Source of the DNA: Apoderus coryli
Lineage: Eukaryota; Arthropoda; Insecta; Coleoptera; Attelabidae
NCBI GenBank assembly: GCA_911728435.2
Contig: OU452204.1
Span: 11,904,001-11,968,000 of the forward strand
Direction: 5' to 3'
Length of the DNA stretch: 64,000 bases
Position numbers and translations under genes: made by a program. This document shows, piece after piece, positions 12,992-26,587 of this stretch. Numbering within the stretch: position 1 is the first letter of the stretch; every line of letters begins with the position of its first letter. The notes under the pieces were generated by a model. The model did not search any database and was not told the origin of the DNA. It saw nothing but the letters and a program-made list of their open reading frames with translations.

Positions 12992-13344
12992 CCAAATAAG
13001 AAATTTGACTAGTGGTGTTTTGTTTTTTAGCCTTGCGGATTAAATAATAACGAAAATTGTTGTGGATGTGACTTTGTTGGTTATTTATGACATGACACTC
13101 TACTGTCTACTACTTCTTGAAATTACAATATTTGATTTACGAACAGGTATATCAGAAAATACACGTATAAAATCGTTCATAAAGGTAACATTAAAATCAA
13201 CGGTTATCTTTAAATACTACTAGTTTAGAGATGTTCTTTAATATATTAACAAATTTCCGCTGTATGCGATTTCAAATAAAAGAAAACAAACAAAAACTTT
13301 CAAAGTCAACTCCACACAATATTTAATCCAATTATGAAAACGGA

Positions 13345-13375
13345 AACTAGTTTCGGCTTAAGAAGCCATCATCAG
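13345..13375 (-). ncRNA. Hammerhead-ribozyme-like motif (copy 5)
   Basis: Minus strand: CTGATGA (13375-13369), one extra T, stem II GGCTT / AAGCC with a CTT loop, GAAAC (13354-13350), TA, then the GTT triplet (13347-13345). Stem I begins with GGA before the core and TCC after the cleavage site (three pairs). It is followed by the family tail TTGTGTGGAGTTGACTTT. After the 49.5-49.9 kb pair it is the best formed copy. No inverted partner is seen nearby. Confidence 0.55.
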
Positions 13376-13389
13376 TCCTTCAATAAAGA

Positions 13390-14600
13390 TAAAAATTAAC
13401 GCATAAGAGCAAACAAACGTAAAATGAACAACAAATTTGTATATAAGACAATAAGACAAAAAACTCACAAGTTGGCAAAACACCTGTGTACAGAAAACAT
13501 CGAACATCAACCCTCAACAAGCACTACAGACTAAAATAACACAAATTAATAATTGACTGAGAGTATCGATATCCCGATTCTAAGAGCTTCAACGATCAAC
13601 TTTTTCTTTTCATAAAACGGTCTTTAATTTTATATTTTGACGTACGTACAAGAGTTTTATATTTTTATAATTATAGTGGTTTTGACGTGTGTCATCACTA
13701 TCTATATTCATTTACTTATTTAATTTTATGAAAGTACTCCAGACTGCTGACGATTTTTAATATATTCTTGAAATACAACACTGATTTGTCCACTGAAACT
13801 ATTTATGAAAAGACATGTTTAAACTTGAATGTTATCTGAACCAACTCCACATTCTAGATCTTAAGATCCGCTCTTCAATTCTTGATATCCTGATTAGCAT
13901 GCTCAATCCTCTCCTGATTTTGGGATTACCAAGACGCGCCACAATCTTTTAAACTGCGAAACATTTGGTATGCCCTTTGTTACAGGGCTTGCCATTTTAG
14001 TTTTGGATGTAGGGAGAAATTAAACTGTAGGTAGCCTTTAAAAACTTTTTTTGTACGTACTTTCGACGAAGATAATTGCATTTTTGCATGCATTCGAACC
14101 AACTGCGAAAGCAGATTGTTCTTTGTTTGTTGGTAAAGTCAAAATTGCGTTTATGAAGGGGTGGACTGCTTGTGTATGTGACTAAAACAATCCGTTCCTG
14201 ATTTTCGAAAAAATATAGAAATCGTAGGAAATCTACAGAGGATGATCGGTTGTTTTTGGTGCACCTGTCCTTGGATCGTCGCTAAGACTTATCTATCCAT
14301 GCCAAGGATGTCAGCTGCTCTGGTGCTTTACTGTCAAATGCATTCTGATTGAGATAATCGTTTCGAAAATTGTGCAAAATTATTGCGTGACAATTTTTAA
14401 CAAACAGTTATTTAACTCCGCGTCGACACTTTGATGTTTTTGAACCCAAATAGCTATTGGTTCTCATAATCCGCGTAGGCGCATTTCACATAATATACAT
14501 ATTTCAGTCATAAAATCGCAATAAGATAACGTGCTAAAGGGCTACAGAGCCGGATTTAAAAAAATATATTTTTCCAGTTAAACTAGTAAGTAGTGATGAT
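13390..14600. other. Non-coding DNA, possible old element at 14080-14520
   Basis: The part at 14080-14520 is somewhat GC-richer and shares the phrase GCATGCATTCGAA with reverse-complement sequence near 16890-16900, so it may belong to the same old element as the inverted repeat below. No protein family was recognised. Confidence 0.35.
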
Positions 14601-14604
14601 TTAT

Positions 14605-16833
14605 TTTAAAACTAGAGTAAAATAAGGCATTGTCGAATTATATCGTTTGCCATTTCTTGAAAAAGAAACGAAATGCCTGGGGTGACGAGGAACAGAAATT
14701 CTTTTACAAAAAAAAGGGGAGGTGAGAGAAGCAGGTGTCATGTTAATTTTGCTAACCGGGGGTATAAAATGAAAAGGCCAAATTTCTGATACAGTCTGAC
14801 CTACACCTCAAATGAAGTGGTGACATCATGGCCTGTCATTCACCTAACTTATATTTTGGTCTAAAAAGAGAAAAGGCTATTATGTAATGGACAGCTGAAT
14901 GCGCATGCCAAAAATATGAGGAAAACGTTCCTATTGGTGGCCACATAGAACGTCGAGAGTTGAACAACTGTTTCGGTACAGTATAAACTGTGACAATACG
15001 TATCTTACACCTAATTAGTTAAAATTCCCAAAAAGAAAGAAAAGGAAAACAAACAACAACAGCAGTGTGCTCAGTAACTGTTTATTTTTAAAAACAACAT
15101 TTAACCTATCTAATTAGTTGAGAGCTATTTTAAATTAGAACACAAAATAATATCCAAGGTGATGTATGTGTATCTGGTACTGATTAGCCCGAAAAATAAC
15201 AAAAGAAAAGAAAATGGAACAGAGAAAAAAAATTCAACACCTATACTAAATGTTAAAATAAACAAAAGAAAATCACGAAAGCAACCTTTTAACGAAATGA
15301 ACGTCTCGCTCATTAGAAGTATTTAAAACCGAGTAATTAATAACCTTACGATAATTAGACATTATGACATAACATTAACTCGATGGAATATAATCATGAA
15401 GACAATGCAGTACCGCGAACTAATTTCATAAGGGTTTTTACTAATAACAATTATTTTTAGAAAACTGACAAAATTACTACAAAATGTGTCTAGAATCTAT
15501 ACATTAAAACTGTTTATGTTTGAGATTATTTTTGTCGTTTGAATCACGAGTTGTGTATCAAAGTTTAAGGTTAAGTTCAAATTAGTCATTTTCTTAATGC
15601 AGATCAGAAAACCAATCAAATCAAAACCGATTTTCCGTAAATGTGTGGGCAGGAATTGTGGGTATTTATTGGGTCGTACCTCGTACCATTTATTTACATT
15701 TAGCTACCTTTTTACAAAATCATTTGGCTACTCGGATAGAAAACGTACCAGTTTATAACAAACTATATGGTGTCTTCAGAATAGACCAAGACCGCCATCG
15801 AGGTCACCAGATCTAGATCCTTGTGACATTTTCTTGTAGAGTTTTATGAAAAGTTTAGTTAGAGGAAAACATTCCCATTACGCGCCGTTACGGTTGTGAT
15901 TGCTTCTCGCAGAGCATTTGTGTTGAAGGTAATGGTAACAATTTAATAAGTTTCTTAAACAGCTTAAACTCTTACTCAACATTACTATTCTATGATACCA
16001 AGAAACACTCCGAATGAAATAGGATAAATAATGTTTAACCTGGACATTTCAAAGTTGAATATTATATGGCTTAGGAGAGATTTTATTTCAAATTTACTAC
16101 CGTCGGAGCTGATATAACCTCGATTCGTATGTTGTGTACACTTACACAGTTGGAGATAGGATAGGGGTCAACTGAAGACACAATATTCTGGAAAAAAAAT
16201 AGATGCCACTGCAGAGGTTAGACGAAAGATATTTTTTGCTCCTCATTATACTAGCAGTCTTGCAGAAAAATGTAAGCACTCGCTATTCGCAACCATACTA
16301 CAGTCAGGCTTATTGTGATCAAGTTTATACGTAATAATTGAAGATTTTTCCACGTATATTAAAGGTTTGCCAATGAAATATGCCATAATAAACCTATTCT
16401 TGTTTTGGAACTCACCCAGAAGAAGCATTTTGAATGAAGAATACCAAAGTATTTAATATCCTTTTGGTTTGGCTTTTATATTAGTAGTAAGTATTTCATG
16501 AACTCACATCCTCTATTAGAATAATTACCAACCGTCCTTTGTTTCAAATCACATTCCATGGTCGCCTATTTTTTCCGGAAAAATTGAACATATCGCAAAG
16601 TCTACACACGATCACTTGTTGGCCAGGGATATTTGAAGAAATGAGAATATACGACTCAAAAAATAGTCGTTCTCCATCACGACAATCTGTCAATTTAACT
16701 CAAAATGTCATCTGCGATACAGCTCTGAATGCCAATGACTCATTTTGATTCCTTCACATTAAAAATTTCTTTTTCAAGAAATGGCAAACGATATAATTCG
16801 AAAATGCTTTATTTTACTCTAGTTTTAAATGAA
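14605..16833. repeat. Widely spaced 70-base inverted repeat
   Basis: About 70 bases at 14607-14677 (from TTTAAAACTAGAGTAAAATA to TTTCTTGAAAAAGAAA) recur in reverse complement at about 16762-16830 with only a few mismatches. The spacing of 2.1 kb would fit a decayed DNA transposon or two opposite copies of one repeat. The interior has no recognisable transposase; a frame at 16539-16748 is unassigned. Confidence 0.6.
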
Positions 16834-16839
16834 TGACCA

Positions 16840-19800
16840 CAACATGCAACTCATTTGGGATAGCAAAAATGCTTAAAAAACTGATTCGAACGCATGCAAG
16901 GTAGATACTCTTCTCCTGTGACATAAAATTTCTATTGGGTAGCTCCTTATTGACCCTTTATTATTACAACTAAAAGTTTGTCAGAGTTGTTGACCTAATC
17001 TCCTAAATATATGCAAGAATAACTATTTTAAGCATATTTAATAAAAGACACCTACGACACTGGTGCTCAATATATTAACGTAGGAAGTCTCTAAATATAC
17101 GTCTAAATATAATTATACATCGTAAATAGTTTTTAAACCTTTTTGTGTAATTATTTAATTGTCCAGTCATTTTTTTTTTTTCATCTTGGTGTTTTGTGCT
17201 CAATTCTAAATGAAAGACCTTGAGAATCTTTCTTTATTGTTTACGAACAGTGGCTCGCACAAATATAATGTGTTGGCCTATCTTGTAATAAAAATATGGT
17301 ACGAGGTCATATCAAGATCTTCGCGAAAAAGCCTCGGAAGCAGAATGAAACAGGAGTAGCTTCTATCGTTTGTTGTGGCTCGAATAGATTAAAGCTCATT
17401 ATTTCGCCATTCGCCACTATTTAAAATTCTAAATATTAATCAATCAATTGATGATTTGAATATACATATGTTTTGAAGATGTAGGAAGTAAACAAAAAAT
17501 GTTTAATTTTTGATAATAATATGATTGATAATATACCTACAATTTTTTTCACAGGCTTATGTAAATGCTTAATTAAATTCTTAATTACTACCTAGTCTTT
17601 TCTCGAGATTGAATTCTTCGACCATAGATTACCTACATTAAAAAAAACTTAATTTCGTACTCCTTTAATGTCAAAGTTGAGGACACAAATTTGGCACTAT
17701 TTCTTCTTTAAGCTCTTTTAATTATCAAAAATGACTATAGATACTTAAATTCTATAGACATTAGCTTTTTCAGTTTTCTGTTAGTAAGGACAGGCGGTTC
17801 ATTTTTGTGTATTAAAGCATTTTTGGGAATATTTTTTAGGAACTTACATTACGAGTATTATAACTAGACTAGAAATATAAGCTCTTTATTTCCAATAGTC
17901 TTCTATCATATAGTTTTAAAATAATCATTAAAACAGCAAATCGTGTTTAATTTCTAACCACGCTTCTCAGATTTCCTCCCTTATTAGAATTTTTTTACTA
18001 TCAACAATCTCAAAATACCGTTTTTCTAACGTTATATTTTGGCTGAGGACTATTACATTAGAATGACTGCTGGTATATTTTGATTAATGTTTAATTTTAA
18101 TTAATTAGGGGATGGAATTTTCAATTCTCTTTCTTCATTATTGTCTTAGTTATTAATTAATTTTATTGCACGAAAAGAAATATGATAGTTCTTAGTAAAC
18201 CATGTACGCCAGTGGTAACAAAAAGAAGGTTATTATTTAACTAAAAATTTATCAGTGTACATTAGACACTTCGTAATTACTTACCTATATGTTGCTTATT
18301 ATCTCATGATTTATTTATTAAACTTTGTTGCGTTATGAAGTATTTTCATTAAAATGGTGTTAATTGTGTTAAATCCCATCTATTAAGTAAAACTTGTTAA
18401 AATTTATGTTTTGTTATTAATTGTTAAAATAAACCGTATTTTTTCATATATTGTAAATACAAAATCAATATAGAATATGTGTAAATCATTATTAGTACTT
18501 AAAAACAAATTATGTTGAAATATAAAAAAAGATATTGATAAAGCTAGTAAGGTATCTTCTAATAACTAAACTTTTTAGAACAATCTATACTAAATTCATA
18601 TGATTAACTTTCACCTTATTGCAAATTGGGGATCGTTTTTCGACTTCCTTTCTCTTGATTCTGAATACAATTTAATTGGGAAATAAGTCATCCTGGCATC
18701 TCCTAAAAAGAATTCCTGCTACTCCTCACTTTTAATCGTAATCTTAAATGCAATTTAATTTGGCCCATAACTGGAAATTTCAGTTCATATTTCAGATGAA
18801 ATATCCATGGATTAGTGGACGTCGGTACCAACAGACTTCTCTTTCTATTCTTAATCTTACTACTTGCAGTGACCACAAAACAAACATATGCTGACCAATT
18901 GACCAATCAAGGTCTAAGAAGTATGTACCGCATCTTCGGCAATTTGGCAAAAGGCTGGATCAAACCGACGAATTGAGTCAACTAATGAGTAGCAGATGTG
19001 TTGACCTGTGTTTGATTTTCGGATATGTTAATTGATAATTATTACAAAAATAAAAGTTGTTCTCGATAATATGTCTCGAACAATCTAATTTATTCCACTT
19101 TCCCAGTGCTAACCTCAGAACGTCTTATTAGATCGCCCGTAATCCTACACGTTGGTTATTTGCAGATAAATTAAATGATATGATATTAAGGTAAATAGTT
19201 ATTAAACCAAGTTCACAATAAATAATTATATTTTGATATTTTAAACCGCAACTTATCAAATGTTTCGTTGGATGTTTTAAATAATTTTGTATGATTCACA
19301 AAATTTTAATACTTAAGATAAATAATTTTTACACTTTTGAAAATAAAAAAGAAATAATTGCAAAATTTTAAAATAAAATTAAAAATAATTCCAAAAAAAT
19401 AAAAAAAAACACACAAATGCATACAACTCGAGGTTCTAACGTTTTTGTATTAGTAAGAACTTAAAATCCAGCACGACTTAAAATTTGCAAAAACTAATAT
19501 AAAAAGTAAAAATATTTTTAGCCCATCTCAAATTAGTCAACAAATTAATTTATCAATCAAGTTTATACCTAAAATTGTTTCATAGTACAGCGGTTGCGAG
19601 GAATATGGTTATATAACTATATACCGGGCAATATTGTCTAAACGTGTAAAACAAAACTAATATCAATAATTAAAATCGTTTTTATTCAAAAATAATTTAT
19701 TATTCATGTACATTTACGTAATAATAAAAATAGTAATAGAAAGTTTGATTTTTTAACTTGTATTTCATCCTCTAAAACTTGAATATAATTTAATTACGAA

Positions 19801-22800
19801 AATTATTAATAACTTACAGCCTATTAGGAACTTAAAATTAATATAAGCTATTTATATTTAAACTTTATATTATACACAAAAAAAAAAGAAAAAATAATAT
19901 TAACTGTACACAAATATTCGAGATAATTTTAATATCACAATAAATACGTTTTAAATTTTCTAGAATTCGTATTTTAAATTATTTAATATTTATACTTTTA
20001 TATCTAACCTAACCTATATATCTGGCATTTTGAGAACAATATGTATAATATATATAAAATTTATTTACATTAACTAACCTATCAAATATATAGTCTTCTT
20101 TTCTCTAGATTCCATCTTTTTATTTATAAAAACAAAACAAAAACTGTAAAAGTTACTTCACAAGTTCCTTCTATTATAGAAGAAATAATACAAAAAAAAT
20201 ATCTTCTCATTACAAAACTACATATATAAACACAAAGATTGTTATTTGGGGCATCCCAAAAATCCGAAGAGGGGCTATTGTGCAGGGCCGGATACGTAAA
20301 TTGACTACAAGTTTGTCTTTAATTTTAGCCTGAAATAAAACGAAAAAACAAAAAATAAACAAAATGAAAATAAAACAAAACTAAATCATAATAATAACTA
20401 AATAAATTACCACAACCAATAAATATCAAACAAAATATAATAAATAACTGTAATTAATTTCGATAACTAATTCTAAACTAATTAAAAAAACTAAATAGAG
20501 TAAAAATTAAAAAAATATATTATATAAAACGTTTTATTGTGATAGAAAAACTATCTCAAAATTAACCAAAAAACCCCAAATAAGTAGGTGAATATGTCAG
20601 GTATTCGTACATTCATTTTAGCCTTGCACTAGGCAGATATTGTATTTTTTCAATATGCTGCTAAATAAACTCGTTTTGAAGTCATTATGTTTGAAGTTAC
20701 TAAAAACATCTTATTTAGTGATGAAACGTTGAAGCTCTATTAGTACAAGATCATATACGGAACACAGATAAATAGAAATTCTTGTAACCAAAGACCACCT
20801 AGGTACGGATAAAATAGGATCAAACTTTCGAAAAATCTAAAAAAAACTTCAAATTATGAGCTCATAGTTACTGCGACAGAAAAGAAACAACAAAACAAAA
20901 TTGGATCAGAGATGTTTCGAAACTATTTGACACGTAGAAAAACAAAACAGAAAAATCTACGTGTGTATCTCATTTACTAGAGACTAAGCTAAGAAGTTCT
21001 TTTTCTATTTCAACACGAAGCTGAAGAATCGTTTTAAGAATTTTTTCGACAAATAAAAATCTTTTCTAGCATTTTAACGACTAATAATCATAATATGCAT
21101 AATAAATTAAACCCTCCCAAGTGATCTTATTGTGATCCCATCTAACAACATCATTAATAATTCCTAAGTTAATTTTTTTCTTCCTTTTTCCTCACTATCG
21201 AGAGATCGAACATAATATTATTATTCAAAACACATTAATTTCATTTAAAACTTTAAATTATGTTTATTATTTATATTAGTGTGCGCGTTAAGTTGAGAGC
21301 ATTACGAGACGTTTTCTTATTATTACTATTATCATTATTACTATTAAAAAATAAAAGACTGAATCCTATATCGAAAGAGAACCTGCTTCTCAAATAAAAT
21401 GCTAGTGGTACATGCATAATAATAAAATGGTAACTTGCTTGGGCCGCTACATTTCTGCAAAGTTATTTATGGTACACTTCGAAGTTTAATATGAATTTTA
21501 TTGTGTCTACTTTAACACTGAACCATCGAACTGTACAAACATGCTATATACTGGCTGTCCTCAGTTAAAAATTAATAGTTTTTCTCGTAGTATAGAGAAC
21601 AGTGTCGACAGTCCGAACCATTACGATATAAATAAAACCGCAGTACAATAAGCTGAAGTATCGGGGATGTTTTGAAGTATATAGGATGTATCAAATGTAC
21701 AAAACCACGAAAAATTTCGAACAAAATATTGCCCGATTCACCTCAATGGTGCTTCGAAAATTTCATGTACCCATGGCAGAACAAACTTAGACTGTGCATG
21801 GTGTTGTGGATGGATGGATTGGAAATTCTTTCCAATTCTCTATCGAATTCGTCGAAAACAAAGGTTTAAAGATAACTTTGATAATTTTATCCAACAAACA
21901 CGACAAACTAAATAAATACTTTCCAACATTACATATATTAGGAATATTTCGAGTACTGGAATCCAATTTCATACACCATAACTTTTGTACGGTTCTTATC
22001 TGGAAATTCCCGGACAACAAATAACATACTAATTGCTGTTCATTTTAATTTTGTGTTTATATAATATATCAAGCAGTCAAGCATGAGCGTGAGTGCTAAA
22101 TACAAAGTAAGTAGCGTAAATAAAAATATTTCAATAAAAAAATAGCGTTCTGCGTTTAATAGAATTGAATTAGAATTTGCAAGGCAACTTTTTAAAATCT
22201 GTTATCCCTATTTTCTGGAGCAACGTGAGAACTCAATGAAGAGAATTGTATAACCACAACACAATCACCGCTGGTGGAAACTTCTATTGAAACAAATTTT
22301 CTTATATTATATAATCGTTTATTTTTTGTTTTCATGTATTTTCAATATTTTGTTTTTAATTTATCTCAGTGCACAAGTTCTGAATTCTAATGTCACCTGG
22401 CTAAGAAAAAAATAACATAAATGGGAAACAAAATGAAAAATATACCACACGATCATGTTATAGAGTTGTAGGTAGAGCAACAGTAAGTGAAATAGCCAAA
22501 AGGACATAGTATAAAATATTTTATGAGCTCATGTGCTTTGTGTGTGCTTTTAACCAAAGGACCAGTGACCTTTTCAGTTAAGAGCAATTCTGAAAATTAG
22601 ACGGCGAAATGCACTATATACGCCCAGATCTATACTCAACGTGTATTGAATAACATAATAAAAAAATGTAAAAACTTCACTGAAAAATCAATTAATTATT
22701 TTACGTTTAAAAAAACAACGCGTTTTTCTAACAGCATTTCGGTCTGTAGGTGAATGCTTTAATAATCTTAGCTGAAGACTCTTAAAATCAATGGAAATTA

Positions 22801-23050
22801 TGTCGTTTGAAAAGATGACGTAACCTTAGCTGAATGACCGCAACTCCGGAGTTACAAGAGTGCATTTGAAGTTTCAATTGTGTTTTTATACGGATAAGAT
22901 ACCTTTTTTTTAAAGAAAAACTCCGGGATTACTTGATTTTCTTAGTTGATTGGTACATATTTTAAAAAATGTATCATAATTTGTTGGATCAGTAGCAGTT
23001 TTTATATTATTACCAACTTAATAAAACATTTTGAATGACATTGTATAGCA
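16840..23050. other. Long AT-rich stretch with no gene recognised
   Basis: 19340-20580 is strikingly A-rich on the plus strand with almost no C or G, apart from an island at about 20245-20310. Open frames at 18703-18906 and 21672-22024 have no family resemblance. I looked here for the missing zfh2 C-terminal exon (a minus-strand C..C finger after an acceptor) and did not find it. Confidence 0.45.
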
Positions 23051-23330
23051 TGAGCATGCATGTATGAGTTTTATAATCGAGCTAAAGTAAGCAAAAGAGA
23101 GACGTCGACGGGAGTAAAAAAGCAACAAAACCAAAAAAAAAAAACAAAGCGAAATAAGACTCACGGTCTTGCCACCAATGAAAACGCGTATTACGGTAGC
23201 TATAGAAACCAAACTACTTGTTTGTCTTATTGTAAAAGTAGAATGAATCTGTCGGTGGACACGCCCATATTCACACATTTCATCTCGCTTTACCGTATGT
23301 ACAAGAGTTACGTACGCTATATACAAACAT
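23050..23330. other. CpG-richer non-coding block
   Basis: This block has more CG dinucleotides than the flanks (ACGTCGACGGG, AACGCGTATTACGG, TACGTACGC) and overlapping open frames on both strands that look incidental. It could be a regulatory element; no specific binding pattern proves this. Confidence 0.25.
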
Positions 23331-23700
23331 ATACACTGTTTTAAAATTGGTTCTGTTCTTCTTTTGAGTCTTTTATTTTTGTTATATTTGGTTTTATTTT
23401 TAGTTCGTCCGTATGTACAACTTGTTTTTTTGTTCCATATATTCTTTTCTTTACATTGTGTGTATAATAGTGGATAACAATACGACGTTTTGTGCAGCTT
23501 TTTTTCCAGCTTTGGTTTTTGGTCCAGTCCATCTATTAAAGGCGATTTATGGCACGACTAAGTTGCGGTGAAACGGGTTCATATTCTTATTCTTACTATT
23601 TTTTTTATTTCACTTAGACATAGTATTATCATTATTATATTTTTATGTAGGTATTTTATAGATTCACCACAACAGGTTTTGATTTTCTGTATATTTGTGA

Positions 23701-23726
23701 CTGATGATGAGACCTTCGAAACATCT
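23701..23726 (+). ncRNA. Hammerhead-like motif, degenerate (copy 6)
   Basis: CTGATGA, T, GAG-ACC-TTC hairpin, GAAAC, AT, then CTA in place of GTH. The family tail CTCTGTGGAGGTTTTAC follows at 23759-23775. The altered cleavage triplet suggests it is inactive. Confidence 0.4.
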
Positions 23727-23799
23727 ATCACCGTCTATAACGATTTTAATAAAAAAAACTCTGTGGAGGTTTTACTGTCCTTATAGCATCCTCAGGAGA

Positions 23800-26085
23800 G
23801 AATTAAAGCTGTATGTGTGTTTGGTTAAGTGGTAAAACATTTGTTTCAATTTTAGTCTAGGTTAAAGGTTGTACTTATCGATTGTAATATAGGTTATGTT
23901 ATGTAATCAAGTGTAATGTACAGGCAATATATTTTTTTGTTTATTTTTAATGCAGTTTCGGATTTGATCAAGTAATTTCACATACATTTGCTAGTCAAAT
24001 AACATAAAAATAATTTAAAGTAAATCAATAACCACAGGCGCAATAGGTCAATTGTCTTTTGTTCTGCTCAACAAGGGTGGGATTAATCTAAAACATTCAT
24101 AGTATGAAGGCGAAAATAAAATATTTCCAATGGATTCAGTTCCTTTTACAATATTATTACTCTAAGAACGTTCTTTGTTTAATATGATTTTTATAAGTTG
24201 AAGTATTGTTTCTAAGTTAAAAAAACGAACAGATTTTTGAGAAATTCAAAGGTTATGTTCCAAAATAAAAAAAATTTGGAGTAAAACATCGGAAATTCCG
24301 CAGACTTTAAAATTAAATCTAAATAAATATCTTGTAAATGAATGAAATTGCTTGGAATCGGGTACAAAATTCACAACAGCCATTATCAATATAAAATGTT
24401 TAAATTACACAGAAATTTTGATTAAATTATAAATAAACAACTTTAATTAAAAATTGGTATTTAAACAACAATATTTGTAATTTTTAAAAGAATCAAAGGG
24501 GGACACAATTGAAGTTATGGGGCCTTTTCCCTTAATCTGCATGATGAAAATGACTGAAGAACTAAATAAGTAAATATGTAGAAAATATTGCTTAAAAACA
24601 TATATTTTTACCTAAAAATATCCACATACAAAACAAAAGCAGATGTGTACATATTCGGAATAAAGCCCATCTTCGATATGCACATATCCCTAATGATAAG
24701 TAGCATAATAATAATACGAAGTAATATACTCAGGTAGAAAAATTTCTAAAACTAAAAAAAGGACACACATAATAAGCGATGTGCACACTAGATATTTTTC
24801 AAGAACTCAGTAACACCTGGACGAGATTAAAAACAACAATGAACAATAGCAGTCGATGCTTAAAACTAGCAAAATAGTTCAAGTTTTTCAATTCATATTA
24901 TTATGAATAGACTTTATATTATACGTATATATTGTCTTTTTTCTTGTTTCCTACACAAATTTTACCTGGTTGTTTCGCATTTTATTTACACATAAGATCA
25001 GAGTACAGTTTGTTTTAGAAACAGCATTTACCCAAATTTTAGGAAACCATTAGTTAGGGACCCGATTCGCAGAATGTTCTCTGCACCTTTTTTTTTTCTT
25101 GATGAAGAATAAACAACGTAAACTTTTTGTAAATATCTAAAATAGCACAACGACATTCAAAATTAATACTGTACTAGTTTCGCAATCGAGAATTTATCAA
25201 TGCTCCTGAATTCCAGCTAGTACCATTTATTTTATAACCAACAAGAATGAATGGGTTAAATCAAAAATGGAAGTAATCCAACCAGCTCTTATTGTGTGAT
25301 GAGTAAAAAAACAAATGACCACGTGGGCACAATCAAACGTGACGGCCACTGTATTTACAACAATAAAAAACAAAAGAAAATATAGTAGATAAAGGAAAAA
25401 AAAGATAAATAACCAGACTACTGCGACAATATAATATTACGCCTATCTTCTTCTATTCTATGAATAATAAATGAAGATCGGTCCCGTACCGGGGAGTTAA
25501 TTATGATCGGTCTCGGTAGCTGTGGAATGATAAATGACGACCACGAAAAAACAATAACGACAGTGACAGACCACAGCATATTTTAAGAACATCAAAAATA
25601 AGTTTTTGGAATTTTTTCCAAAATATGATACCTATGTATATCGTCCACGTATCTTTGCTGTAAAACATTATTAGCTCTTTTTATCAACGTAAATCAAACG
25701 AGTCTCTTTCACAAAATATCTTTAATGACATAGGCGGGCCTTGTTAGCTAGACATCATCAGTGGTATAATAAACTTAAAACTGCCTTAATTATGCGTAAA
25801 AATTAAACCTTATTGAGAGTTTTTAATAAGGTGTCTCAAATTGTCAACATTTATCATCTAAAGGTTTTTCTGTTTCTTCTTTTATCTCAAAATTAGGGTT
25901 ACTTGGATTACCTGGGGAAGTAAAGAGCTTTTTAACTGCATTTTTGTTTTTATTGGTTGTAAGACTATATCGAAAAATTTAGCCAAATAAATAAAAGATA
26001 TCCTTTAAAAAATATTGCTGTACCGACATTGACTTGCTTAAGCTTTTGCGGAATTTAGCGCTATCTTGCGGAAAAGAATGGGTTT
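23800..26085. other. AT-rich DNA, mostly featureless
   Basis: No gene is seen. A heavily mutated hammerhead-family copy may lie at 25727-25761 (minus strand, CTGATGA present, GAAAC box lost). Confidence 0.4.
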
Positions 26086-26089
26086 TTTG

Positions 26090-26330
26090 AAACATGGTGC
26101 AGGCGGCAGTTGTTGGCATATTCCGTGAAAAACTCATACACACAGGGCGTTATAATGAGACGTGCGTAATTTATTATTGACGAGAAATGTCGGACTCGAA
26201 AAAGAAAACACGTTCGTGTGCGCCCCGTGTGTGTATGTGTTTGTTACGAATTCATAATATTATGTGCTCTCACTATACCTATATCTCTATAGATATAAAG
26301 TTGGAGAGGGCCAAAATACAATAGATGAAG
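26090..26330. other. CpG-richer non-coding block
   Basis: It contains GGGCGTTATAATGAGACGTG, TGACGAGAAATGTCGGAC and a CGTTCGTGTGCGCC stretch, unlike the AT-rich surroundings. No open frame or RNA structure is evident. Regulatory function is only a guess. Confidence 0.25.
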
Positions 26331-26587
26331 GGAGATGAAATATTAATTCATATTTCTCATTTGCGATGGATAGAAACATTTTTCTAAGGAAATTGCTGTT
26401 TTCTTGGAATAAATATATACACCAAACTAAAAATGAGTACAGTGTGTCTAGTTCTATCTCCATCGTTTATGACAATTACATTCATTGCTAAAACTGAAAA
26501 TGGTTTGATAAGTATTTAAACTAAAGAAGATCAACTAGCAATAGTTTGATTCGATGTGCTTTGCAGGCAAATTTTCACATCTATACT

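Noticed and set aside
21672..22024. Overlapping open frames on both strands, considered as the missing zfh2 C-terminal exon
   Set aside because: None contains the expected paired-cysteine finger or joins in phase 1 after a convincing acceptor.
25727..25761. Possible tenth hammerhead-like motif (minus strand)
   Set aside because: CTGATGA is present but the GAAAC box is replaced by CGCC, so it is at best a dead relative.
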